Part shown: piece after piece, positions 1 to 5,109 of the stretch | How positions within the stretch are numbered: position 1 is the first letter of the stretch | Layout of the letters: every line of letters begins with the position of its first letter | Origin: Clostridiales bacterium | GTDB taxonomy: Bacteria > Bacillota > Desulfitobacteriia > Desulfitobacteriales > Desulfitobacteriaceae | Length of the DNA stretch: 5,337 nt | Reading direction: 5' to 3' | Assembly (NCBI GenBank): GCA_027357125.1 | Contig: DAHVVW010000176.1 | Span: 1-5,337 of the forward strand | Program-made: the position numbers and the translations under genes | Notes under the pieces: generated by a model | What the model saw: the letters and a program-made list of their open reading frames with translations, nothing else | Databases searched by the model: none | What the model was told of the DNA's origin: nothing

Positions 1-19
1 GGGAGATTTCTCCCTTTTT
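1..19 (+). terminator. Rho-independent terminator of an upstream gene
   Basis: GGGAG at 1-5 and CTCCC at 10-14 form a short stem around ATTT and are followed by five T (15-19). The stem may extend to the left of the window edge. It probably ends the gene that precedes recA and so separates recA from upstream transcription; that gene is not visible here. Confidence 0.6.
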
Positions 20-21
20 GT

Positions 22-40
22 AATTTCCAAAGAGGAAATT
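22..40. repeat. Small perfect inverted repeat upstream of recA promoter
   Basis: AATTTCC (22-28) and GGAAATT (34-40) are a perfect 7-bp inverted repeat around AAAGA. It lies just after the upstream terminator and about 60 bases before the recA -35 box. No T-run follows on either strand, so it is not an obvious terminator. The role is unknown and it may be chance in AT-rich DNA. Confidence 0.35.
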
Positions 41-99
41 TAGAATTGAAGGTCTTCGGCTAGGACCATGGTAACCTGCGTCGAAACCTTCGCGATGGA

Positions 100-128
100 T
101 TGACAAGCATTGGACAGCCTGTCATAAT
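100..128 (+). promoter_or_regulatory. Sigma-A promoter of recA
   Basis: TTGACA (100-105, a perfect -35) and CATAAT (123-128, five of six -10 bases) are separated by exactly 17 bases. Transcription should start near 135, giving a leader of about 59 bases. The LexA box lies over the predicted start point, where a repressor would block initiation. Confidence 0.85.
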
Positions 129-134
129 GAAAAT

Positions 135-148
135 CGAACAAATGTTTT
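135..148 (+). promoter_or_regulatory. LexA (DinR) operator, SOS box
   Basis: CGAACAAATGTTTT matches the Gram-positive SOS box CGAACRNRYGTTYC at 13 of 14 positions; only the last base differs. It lies 6 bases downstream of the -10 box, over the likely transcription start, the usual arrangement for LexA repression of recA in Firmicutes. I infer that recA, and recX behind it, are induced by DNA damage when RecA filaments trigger LexA self-cleavage. lexA itself is not in the window. Confidence 0.85.
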
Positions 149-193
149 GTTTACTGGTCTATCGGAAGGTATTTTGAAAGGGGATGTTCGAAA

Positions 194-1228
194 ATGGCCG
201 GAGCAGATAAATTGAAAGCCCTCGATATGGCCCTGGGCCAGATTGAACGGCAGTTTGGCAAAGGCTCGATCATGCGCCTGGGAGAGGCATCCGCCAAAAT
301 GGCGGTGGAAGTGATTCCCACCGGTGCCCTGGCCTTGGATCTGGCTCTAGGGGTTGGTGGAGTACCACGTGGCCGTATTGTCGAGATATATGGACCGGAG
401 TCCAGTGGTAAGACCACAGTGGCCTTGCATATTGTGGCCGAGGCCCAAAAAGCCGGTGGGGTGGCGGCGTTTATCGATGCCGAACATGCGCTCGATCCGC
501 AATATGCGCGAAATTTGGGAGTTAATATCGATGATTTGCTCGTAGCTCAGCCGGATACCGGTGAACAGGCCTTGGAGATCTGTGAAGCTTTAGTGCGAAG
601 TGGTGCTGTCGATGTCGTAGTAATTGACTCGGTGGCGGCCTTAGTGCCTCGCGCGGAGATCGAAGGGGAAATGGGCGATGCCCATGTGGGGTTGCATGCC
701 AGACTAATGTCGCAAGCCCTGCGAAAATTGACCGGAGCAATCAGTAAGAGCCGTACATGTGTTATTTTTATCAATCAAATTCGGGAGAAAGTTGGAGTAA
801 TGTTTGGTTCCCCCGAGACAACAACCGGGGGGCGCGCGCTTAAGTTCTACGCGACGATCCGGATGGACGTGCGACGGCAGGAAACACTCAAAAAAGGGGA
901 CGAAATGATTGGCAGCCGCACGCGGGTAAAAGTGGTGAAGAACAAAGTGGCCCCGCCGTTTAAACAAGCGGATTTCGATATTATGTATGGTGAGGGTGTG
1001 TCCCGCGAAGGCAGTATTATTGATGTGGGAACTGAAATGGAAATAATTAATAAGTCGGGGGCCTGGTATTCTTTTAATGGAGAACGGCTGGGTCAAGGCA
1101 AGGAAAACGTTAAAGAGTTTTTGCGCCAGAATCCGGTCATTGCCGCCGAGATTGAGCAGCGCATTCGCGCCAATATGAGCCTTGCCGGCTCTCCATCGAC
1201 TGATGATGATGGCACGTACGAAGAGTAA
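194..1228 (+). CDS. recA: Recombinase RecA
   Basis: RecA is the ATP-dependent strand-exchange protein. It polymerises on single-stranded DNA, pairs it with homologous duplex, and as a filament promotes LexA self-cleavage. The 344-residue length is typical (E. coli has 353). Visible parts are the N-terminal helix region (about 1-33), Walker A GPESSGKT at 67-74, Walker B VVVID at 141-145, loop L1 around [10 protein letters not shown] (157-166), FINQIR at 192-197, loop L2 with [13 protein letters not shown] (201-213), and an acidic C-terminal tail (TDDDGTYEE). No key residue is missing. The ATG is preceded by GAAAGGGG (176-183) at about 10 bases, a reasonable ribosome binding site. It has its own sigma-A promoter with a LexA box, and recX follows 20 bases after its stop. 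The identification is certain. Confidence 0.99.
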   Translation: MAGADKLKALDMALGQIERQFGKGSIMRLGEASAKMAVEVIPTGALALDLALGVGGVPRGRIVEIYGPESSGKTTVALHIVAEAQKAGGVAAFIDAEHALDPQYARNLGVNIDDLLVAQPDTGEQALEICEALVRSGAVDVVVIDSVAALVPRAEIEGEMGDAHVGLHARLMSQALRKLTGAISKSRTCVIFINQIREKVGVMFGSPETTTGGRALKFYATIRMDVRRQETLKKGDEMIGSRTRVKVVKNKVAPPFKQADFDIMYGEGVSREGSIIDVGTEMEIINKSGAWYSFNGERLGQGKENVKEFLRQNPVIAAEIEQRIRANMSLAGSPSTDDDGTYEE

Positions 1229-1233
1229 TTTAC

Positions 1234-1240
1234 GAGGTGA
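1234..1240 (+). promoter_or_regulatory. Ribosome binding site that decides the recX start
   Basis: GAGGTGA (1234-1240) is a near-perfect Shine-Dalgarno sequence 8 bases before ATG 1249. The longer reading would start at GTG 1237, which lies inside this element and has only a weak ACGAG upstream. The spacing therefore favours ATG 1249. Confidence 0.75.
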
Positions 1241-1248
1241 CCAGACGG

Positions 1249-1800
1249 ATGAAGAGTCCCATGGAGTTGGCGCTTGACTACTTGTCCCGCCGGTCTTTCA
1301 GCCGGCGGGAATTGGAAATGCGCCTCGCCGCCAAAGGGTTTGCTCAAGGGGATATCGATCAGACGATTGCCCGGGTGCTGGAGTGGGGATATTTGGATGA
1401 CCGGCGTTATGCTCTAGCGTATTGCACAGCCCACCGGGAGCGCTATTCCCGCCGTCAGGTGACGGAAGCATTGCGGTCGCGGGGGATAGACGGGGAAATT
1501 ATTAACGGGGTCATGCAGGAGAGTTATTCCGCTGAGGATGAATATAGAACCTGTTTAATGGTTGCCCGGCGAATCTGGCCGGAGTTACTGCGGCAGGCGA
1601 CGAGGCAACGCCTTGACAGCGGTGGGGGAACCGGTTCCGGTCCGGATGACTTGGAGCAGTCGGGCTATGATTTAACAGGACAGAAGATGGTGCTAGGCTC
1701 ACTTAGAGATAAAGCCGGACGCAAGCTTGCCCAAAAAGGTTTTCCTTTGGGAATTATCAGAGCCGTGCTGGGTCAACTACCCCAAGCGGAAAACTTGTAA
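1249..1800 (+). CDS. recX: Regulatory protein RecX
   Basis: RecX binds RecA filaments and modulates, usually inhibits, their ATPase and strand-exchange activities. From ATG 1249 the product is 183 residues; an upstream GTG at 1237 would give 187 but overlaps the ribosome binding site. The family's three-helix repeats are visible: the first with SRRELEMRLAAKGF, the motif GYLDDRRYA at about 47-55, the second ending SRRQVTEALRSRGI (about 67-80), and a third near the C-terminus with GRKLAQKGFP and IIRAVL. Between the second and third repeats, at about 124-146, sits a Gly/Ser-rich, probably flexible linker (DSGGGTGSGP and following) that looks longer than usual. The reading frame is open throughout, so I see no frameshift. 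recX is probably co-transcribed with recA, since no terminator or promoter is seen between them. Confidence 0.93.
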   Translation: MKSPMELALDYLSRRSFSRRELEMRLAAKGFAQGDIDQTIARVLEWGYLDDRRYALAYCTAHRERYSRRQVTEALRSRGIDGEIINGVMQESYSAEDEYRTCLMVARRIWPELLRQATRQRLDSGGGTGSGPDDLEQSGYDLTGQKMVLGSLRDKAGRKLAQKGFPLGIIRAVLGQLPQAENL

Positions 1801-1894
1801 CAAAACCTGCACCAACCGAAGATGATAAAGGAGAAGTGGGAGTCTTAGTGGCTGTTAGCAATGGATAAACCGGATGCGTGTTATGATGATAGGT

Positions 1895-1954
1895 TTAAAA
1901 TTGGTTCAGAATTTGTTCAGCTTGACACAATTTGCAAACAATATTAAAATTGGT
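1895..1954 (+). repeat. Direct repeats around the small-RNA promoter
   Basis: Two 11-base units lie head to tail at 1899-1909 (AATTGGTTCAG) and 1910-1920 (AATTTGTTCAG), differing at one base and ending one base before the -35 box. In addition the 11-mer TTAAAATTGGT occurs exactly at 1895-1905 and again at 1944-1954, the second copy covering the -10 box. The arrangement fits binding sites for a regulator or an AT-rich upstream element, but no known operator is recognised. The rest of 1801-1894 shows no gene, promoter or terminator. Confidence 0.45.
1922..1950 (+). promoter_or_regulatory. Strong sigma-A promoter in the recX–rny gap
   Basis: TTGACA (1922-1927, perfect -35) and TAAAAT (1945-1950, five of six -10 bases) are spaced by exactly 17 bases. 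The predicted start is near 1957. The spacer contains the palindrome TTTGCAAA (1931-1938). It fires into the rod-like RNA segment that ends at the terminator at 2105-2128, so it most likely serves a small RNA gene, and rny by read-through. Confidence 0.8.
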
Positions 1955-1956
1955 GT

Positions 1957-2128
1957 AACAGACCTAGTCTCTGTTAATGGTAACCTTCAAAGGTTTTTCT
2001 ATAGAATTTCGTGATCGTTAGATGAGTGGAGGTTGTTCATAGCGAGCGAAGTATTGTAGAAAATGGGGTGCAGGCCCTGTCTTTAAGGTTATGTTTAATG
2101 GAAGACTGGTTATAGCCAGTTTTTTTTT
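1957..2128 (+). ncRNA. ssrS: Rod-shaped small RNA, probably 6S RNA
   Basis: 6S RNA binds the sigma-A RNA polymerase holoenzyme as a mimic of an open promoter and lowers transcription in stationary phase. This ~172-nt unit has its own promoter and terminator and no worthwhile reading frame. On paper it folds into one long rod. The outer stem pairs 1964-1977 with 2095-2109 and the next stem 1980-1994 with 2079-2092 (one bulged C). An asymmetric central bubble follows, with T1995-1998 on the 5' side and 2060-2078 on the 3' side; the latter holds a small GGG/CCC hairpin. The upper stem pairs 1999-2011 with 2047-2059 (12 of 13), and the tip pairs 2015-2019 with 2041-2045 and 2022-2026 with 2036-2040. 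Size, rod shape, a bubble about 40 nt from the 5' end and the 3'-side hairpin all fit 6S RNA. The alternative is a regulatory leader of rny. The symbol is given on structural grounds only, without sequence match. Confidence 0.7.
2105..2128 (+). terminator. Rho-independent terminator before rny
   Basis: ACTGG (2105-2109) and CCAGT (2116-2120) form a stem that can add a T·G pair around TATA, followed by an unbroken run of T to 2128. It should end the small RNA. Its left arm ACTGG can pair alternatively with CCTAGT (1963-1968) in the outer stem of that RNA, so the two structures are mutually exclusive. It lies only 32 bases before the rny start codon. Confidence 0.88.
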
Positions 2129-2160
2129 GTCTAAAGAATATCAATTTAAGGAGGTGAAAT

Positions 2161-3714
2161 ATGGGAACTGCAGGGATAATTATTCTTTCCGTGGTTCTGG
2201 CACTTTTAGGATTAGCTATCGGTGTACTGGCAGGCTGGATTGTGCGCAAGAATATGGCGGAAAAAGCCATAGGCTCGGCAGAGGAAGAAAGCAAACGCAT
2301 TATTGAAAATGCTATTTCAGCTTCAGAAGCTAAGAAGCGGGAAAGTGTGTTGGCGGCCAAAGAGGAAATCATGCAGATCCGGAACGAGGTTGAGAAGGAA
2401 ACCAAGGAACGCCGGAATGAACTGCAACGTCTGGAAAGACGACTGGTTCAGAAGGAAGAGACCCTGGACCGCAAGATGGAGACTTTGGAGCGCAAAGAAG
2501 ACAATTTACACCGCAAAGAAAGCGAGATTGACCGCCAAAAAGAGGAACTTGCCGAATTGATGGGAAAACAGCATGCCGAGTTGGAGCGTATTTCCGGGTT
2601 GACGGCAGAAGAGGCTAAACAACTATTGCTCAGCAGCGTTGAAGAAGAAGTCCGTTATGAATCGGCCATGATGATTAAGGAAATCGAACAGCGCGCCAAG
2701 GAAGAAGCCGAAAAACGTGCCAAGAACATTATTGCCTTGGCGATTCAGCGTTGTGCGGCCGACCATGTTGCCGAAACCACGGTGTCAGTGGTGGCTTTAC
2801 CTAATGATGAAATGAAAGGCCGGATTATCGGTCGTGAGGGTCGCAATATTCGCACACTGGAGACGCTGACAGGAATTGACCTAATTATTGATGATACGCC
2901 GGAAGCCGTAATCCTATCCGGATTTGACCCAATCCGGCGCGAAGTGGCGAGAGTTGCTTTAGAAAAGTTAATCGTCGATGGGCGCATTCATCCGGCCCGG
3001 ATCGAAGAAATGGTGGACAAGGCTCAGAAAGAAGTTGATCAGCGAGTTAGGGAGGAAGGCGAACAAGCCACTTTTGAAACCGGTGTGCATGGGTTACATC
3101 CTGAATTGATTCGCTTGTTGGGAAGGCTGCGTTTCCGGACCAGTTACGGGCAAAATGTGCTGAAGCATTCCGTAGAGGTATCTTTCCTGGCGGGTTTGAT
3201 GGCTGCTGAACTTGGTGTGGATATTCAGTTAGCGAAAAGAGCCGGTTTGTTACACGACATCGGGAAGGCTGTTGACCACGACACTGAAGGAACTCACGTT
3301 CAAATCGGCGTGGACATTTCGAAGAAGTACAAAGAGTCTTGGGAAGTGGTGCATGCCATTGAGGCTCACCACGGGGATGTGGAAGCAAAGACGATCGTGG
3401 CGGTGCTGGTGTCTGCCGCCGATGCGGTATCGGCAGCAAGGCCGGGCGCCCGTCGGGAGACTTTGGAGTCTTACATCAAACGTCTGCAGAAACTCGAAGA
3501 GATCGCCGAAGCATTTGATGGTGTTGAAAAATCCTATGCTATTCAAGCGGGCCGGGAAATCCGGATTATTGTCAAGCCGGATAAGGTGGACGATGTTCTC
3601 GCTCCGCATATTGCCCACGAAATCAGTAAACGCATTGAAGAAGAATTGGAGTATCCGGGTCAGATTAAGGTAGTAGTAATCAGGGAAACCAGAGCCGTAG
3701 ATTATGCTAAATAG
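2161..3714 (+). CDS. rny: Ribonuclease Y
   Basis: RNase Y is the membrane-anchored endoribonuclease that starts bulk mRNA decay in many Firmicutes. The 517-residue product matches the usual ~520. It has an N-terminal membrane segment (about 5-28, ending at WIVRKN), a long charged coiled coil (about 30-200, rich in Glu, Lys and Arg), a KH RNA-binding domain with the GxxG loop GREG at 224-227, and an HD hydrolase domain whose catalytic pair is H365-D366 in LLHDIGK. The C-terminal region ([12 protein letters not shown] onward) is also typical. The start is firm: AAGGAGGTGA at 2148-2157 lies 3 bases before ATG. A strong terminator ends just 32 bases upstream and leaves no room for an ordinary promoter plus leader, so expression probably depends on read-through from the small-RNA promoter or from recA-recX. 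No ymdB-type phosphodiesterase gene follows, although it often does in relatives. Confidence 0.98.
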   Translation: MGTAGIIILSVVLALLGLAIGVLAGWIVRKNMAEKAIGSAEEESKRIIENAISASEAKKRESVLAAKEEIMQIRNEVEKETKERRNELQRLERRLVQKEETLDRKMETLERKEDNLHRKESEIDRQKEELAELMGKQHAELERISGLTAEEAKQLLLSSVEEEVRYESAMMIKEIEQRAKEEAEKRAKNIIALAIQRCAADHVAETTVSVVALPNDEMKGRIIGREGRNIRTLETLTGIDLIIDDTPEAVILSGFDPIRREVARVALEKLIVDGRIHPARIEEMVDKAQKEVDQRVREEGEQATFETGVHGLHPELIRLLGRLRFRTSYGQNVLKHSVEVSFLAGLMAAELGVDIQLAKRAGLLHDIGKAVDHDTEGTHVQIGVDISKKYKESWEVVHAIEAHHGDVEAKTIVAVLVSAADAVSAARPGARRETLESYIKRLQKLEEIAEAFDGVEKSYAIQAGREIRIIVKPDKVDDVLAPHIAHEISKRIEEELEYPGQIKVVVIRETRAVDYAK

Positions 3715-3900
3715 TTTCTTTGGCATATCAGAAAGTATAACTTTCGGGGTGCACAAGTGCAACTAAGGCTTCCGCCGGCGCCTTACGGCTTAGCGCAAGC
3801 CAAGTTTTCTTTGTCCGTTATATTTTTTATTAATCGGGTAATATCTTGTCATTGGCAAGCACCTGGGAAATTAGTTTTTAAATAGTGGAAGGGACAAACA
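3715..3900 (+). other. Non-coding region after rny with small hairpins
   Basis: No gene is seen here. Several short inverted repeats follow the rny stop: GAAAGT/ACTTTC (3731-3736 with 3740-3745), TGCAC/GTGCA around 3751-3762, TAAGGC/GCCTTA (3764-3769 with 3780-3785) around a GC-rich core, and GGCTT/AAGCC (3787-3791 with 3797-3801), the last followed by a broken T-rich stretch. CTAAG 3763-3767 can also pair with CTTAG 3789-3793. These could protect or process the rny transcript 3' end. From 3805 on the DNA is AT-rich with no clear signal. Confidence 0.4.
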
Positions 3901-3928
3901 GACAGGCGACAGTTTGGTCGCCTGTTTT
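3901..3928 (+). terminator. Rho-independent terminator downstream of rny
   Basis: ACAGGCGAC (3902-3910) and GTCGCCTGT (3917-3925) make a 9-bp GC-rich stem around AGTTTG, followed by TTTT (3925-3928). This is the best terminator after rny, about 190 bases beyond its stop codon, and it separates rny from the next gene. Confidence 0.82.
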
Positions 3929-3957
3929 CGCGTCTACTTTTTCCAACTTGCTATCCT

Positions 3958-3973
3958 AAACTGTCAACAGTTT
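3958..3973. promoter_or_regulatory. Perfect inverted repeat, possible operator
   Basis: AAACTGT and ACAGTTT flank CA in a perfect 16-base inverted repeat. It ends 10 bases before the candidate -35 box of the next gene, a position suitable for a dimeric regulator. The match to any known operator is not established, and the loop is too short for a good RNA hairpin without opening the inner pairs. Confidence 0.4.
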
Positions 3974-3983
3974 CATGAAGGAG

Positions 3984-4013
3984 TTTACCGGATTGTGCCG
4001 AATTAACTATGAT
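3984..4013 (+). promoter_or_regulatory. Candidate promoter of the 169-residue protein gene
   Basis: TTTACC (3984-3989, four of six -35 bases) and TATGAT (4008-4013, five of six -10 bases) are 18 bases apart. The start would fall near 4020, leaving about 26 bases of leader that contains the GAGGG ribosome binding site. It lies after the rny terminator, as expected for an independent unit. Confidence 0.45.
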
Positions 4014-4045
4014 AATGCAGGTGCAAAAGAGAGGGCTGACAAACT

Positions 4046-4555
4046 TTGGGAGTCTATTCGCAGTACAAACATCGAGAGAAGATACCGGATGGGGCAGAGC
4101 TGTTAATCTCTATTTTGTTGCGCTATCCGGAAGTCGGATCCGTACACTATTGCCAAGACCGGCATGCTCTAAGGTTTACCTTTGTGGTTACGAATGTCCA
4201 GGAATCCTCTGGACAAGATTTATTGTTGCCGGCATTGGAAGTCTATCATAATCTCGAAGGTACGGAAATGCAAATCTGTGAGGTGGACTGCAAGCACGAA
4301 GAGAATGTGTGTATTTTGACAATCACCCGTGATGTGGTGAGCATGACCCAAAATGAGGTCGGCCTGATCGTCGATATATTAAAGTTGCATTATGCGCAAC
4401 GCCTGGTTTGTGATGAAGGGGACTTACCTGAGGAGGAGTTATTGGTTCAAGAGGAAATGATCGACGAGATGTTGGCTACCATAAAACAGGATGATATTGA
4501 TAAAAGTGTCGTTGCTGTACGCGAAGAGGGTCGTGTGCTGGTATTTAAGACATAA
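4046..4555 (+). CDS. Conserved-looking hypothetical protein, 169 residues
   Basis: I do not recognise a named family. The start is TTG at 4046: an in-frame TGA at 4037-4039 rules out anything longer, and GAGGG at 4031-4035 sits 10 bases upstream. The product is acidic and soluble, with no signal peptide or membrane segment. It appears to contain an N-terminal helix (PDGAELLISILLRYPEVG), a beta hairpin (SVHYCQDRHALRFTFVV), a second one (about 75-96, with Cys 78, 82 and 89), a helix (about 101-121), a very acidic helical stretch (about 123-150), and a closing strand pair VVAVREEGRVLVF. Five cysteines (36, 78, 82, 89, 122) are present but form no standard metal motif. The gene stands alone after the rny terminator and converges on the rRNA operon. 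The overlapping ATG frame at 4009 looks like a shadow because it lacks protein-like composition. Real gene likely, function unknown. Confidence 0.82.
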   Translation: MGVYSQYKHREKIPDGAELLISILLRYPEVGSVHYCQDRHALRFTFVVTNVQESSGQDLLLPALEVYHNLEGTEMQICEVDCKHEENVCILTITRDVVSMTQNEVGLIVDILKLHYAQRLVCDEGDLPEEELLVQEEMIDEMLATIKQDDIDKSVVAVREEGRVLVFKT

Positions 4556-4575
4556 GTCTCCAGTGGAGACTTATG
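4551..4575. terminator. Hairpin overlapping the stop codon, possible two-way terminator
   Basis: CATAAGTCTCC (4551-4561) and GGAGACTTATG (4565-4575) form a perfect 11-bp stem with an AGT loop; the stop codon TAA (4553-4555) is inside the left arm. No good T-run follows on either strand. It lies between two convergent units and could block transcription from either side. Confidence 0.5.
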
Positions 4576-4626
4576 CCGAAGCCGCCAACTGTCAAAGAAT
4601 AGCTCATCGGCTGAGGATGACTAACG

Positions 4627-4665
4627 CCACACGGCAAACTAGTGACGTACACTCTCGCCGTGTGG
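4627..4665. repeat. Perfect 9-bp inverted repeat in the 5S trailer
   Basis: CCACACGGC (4627-4635) and GCCGTGTGG (4657-4665) are perfectly complementary around a 21-base loop that contains a smaller AGTG/CACT repeat. Read as RNA from the minus-strand rRNA operon this is a GC-rich hairpin downstream of 5S. No T-run follows, so it could be an end-protecting or processing structure. Confidence 0.5.
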
Positions 4666-4667
4666 AC

Positions 4668-4692
4668 GATCGGGTGGAACCCTTGCCCCAGA
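4668..4692 (-). pseudogene. Short fragment resembling the 5' part of 5S rRNA
   Basis: GATCGGGTGGAACCC at 4668-4682 is identical to 4845-4859 inside the 5S gene and has the same orientation; CCCAGA a few bases on recalls the 5S end at 4874-4878. The remainder does not match. It looks like a decayed remnant of a second 5S copy in the operon trailer, though 15 bases alone is thin evidence. Confidence 0.35.
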
Positions 4693-4720
4693 CAGATCCG
4701 AATATTCTCCAAATGCGAAC

Positions 4721-4754
4721 GAAGAGTACTTATCTAATAAGATAAGTACTCTTC
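4721..4754 (-). terminator. Perfect 15-bp hairpin after 5S, probable rRNA operon end
   Basis: The arms at 4721-4735 and 4740-4754 are perfectly complementary over 15 bp (GAAGAGTACTTATCT and its complement) around AATA. It starts about 8 bases after the 5S 3' end in the minus-strand transcript. Only a weak T-containing stretch follows it (GTTCGCATTT), so it may act as terminator, as RNase III-type processing site, or as both with the hairpins further left. Confidence 0.6.
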
Positions 4755-4761
4755 ATGTGTT

Positions 4762-4878
4762 ACCTGGCAACGACCTACCTTCCCAGGATTCTGCAATCCA
4801 AGTATTATCGGCCCTGGAGGTCTTAACTTCCGAGTTCGGGATGAGATCGGGTGGAACCCCTCCGGCATTGTCACCAGA
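4762..4878 (-). rRNA. rrf: 5S ribosomal RNA
   Basis: The minus strand reads as a typical 5S rRNA of about 117 nt. Helix I pairs CTGGTGAC (complement of 4870-4877) with GTTGCCAG (complement of 4764-4771). The conserved interior CCCGAACTCGGAAGTTAAG is present (complement of about 4825-4843), as is GGGAAGGTAGG near the 3' end. It is the last gene of the minus-strand rRNA operon, following 23S after a ~230-nt spacer. The ends are set by helix I and may be off by one or two bases. Confidence 0.96.
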
Positions 4879-4884
4879 TCTTAC

Positions 4885-4919
4885 TCGACATTCGAGGATC
4901 GAAGATCGATATTCGAATT
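4885..4919. repeat. Five TCGANNN heptamers next to 5S
   Basis: TCGACAT, TCGAGGA, TCGAAGA, TCGATAT and TCGAATT follow each other without a gap at an exact 7-base period, beginning 7 bases from the 5S gene. Positions 4897-4916 are complementary in the spacer RNA to 5088-5107 in the other array. The fixed period points to repeat expansion or transfer of a heptamer family into the rRNA spacer. Confidence 0.75.
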
Positions 4920-5073
4920 CAAGTAGTCTTTTTAGTTCTTGAGAGTTGTTCTCTCAAAACTGCACAGATCTTTTTTGTCAAAGGATCATTCACTCACTTT
5001 AGTTTGAGCCCAAGTGAGCCTCTTACCTTATTGTGTCACTTTCGTAGTCTTCCGTTCTTAGCCCGTGTCCCTT
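4920..5073 (-). other. Central part of the 23S-5S spacer with two hairpins
   Basis: This part of the minus-strand rRNA precursor shows no tRNA. It has hairpin TTGAGAG/CTCTCAA (4939-4945 with 4951-4957, loop TTGTT) and hairpin CTCACTT/AAGTGAG (4993-4999 with 5012-5018). Both are likely features of precursor folding or maturation. A TTGACA on the minus strand near 4977-4982 has no -10 box at the proper distance. Confidence 0.6.
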
Positions 5074-5108
5074 TCGAACCTCGTGCCTCGAACATCGAAC
5101 CTCGATCT
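5074..5108. repeat. Five TCGANNN heptamers next to 23S
   Basis: TCGAACC, TCGTGCC, TCGAACA, TCGAACC and TCGATCT are contiguous at an exact 7-base period, one unit carrying T in place of A at the fourth position. The array ends one base from the 23S 3' end and mirrors the array beside 5S, with which it can form a 20-position stem. Confidence 0.75.
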
Positions 5109-5109
5109 A

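Noticed and set aside
186..196. Second LexA half-site (GTTCGAAAA) near the recA start codon
   Set aside because: Only one half-site is present, with no partner at the required spacing.
1836..1868. Ten-codon GTG frame after AAAGGAG downstream of recX
   Set aside because: The spacing from the ribosome binding site is only 1-2 bases and the peptide is too short to support as a gene.
1957..2128. T-box or other named riboswitch upstream of rny
   Set aside because: The T-box sequence and other riboswitch cores I know are not present; the rod with central bubble fits 6S RNA better.
3846..3884. Promoter-like TTGTCA or TTGGCA before an AT-rich stretch
   Set aside because: The spacing to any -10-like sequence is 18-20 bases with poor matches, and the product before the terminator would be very short.
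4009..4251. ATG-initiated 80-codon frame overlapping the 169-residue gene
   Set aside because: No good ribosome binding site precedes it, its ATG overlaps the candidate -10 box, and the longer frame with GAGGG and more protein-like sequence fits better.
5060..5085. GGTTCGAAA on the minus strand, resembling a tRNA T-loop
   Set aside because: The flanking bases do not form a T-stem and no acceptor or anticodon arm is found; it is part of the heptamer array.
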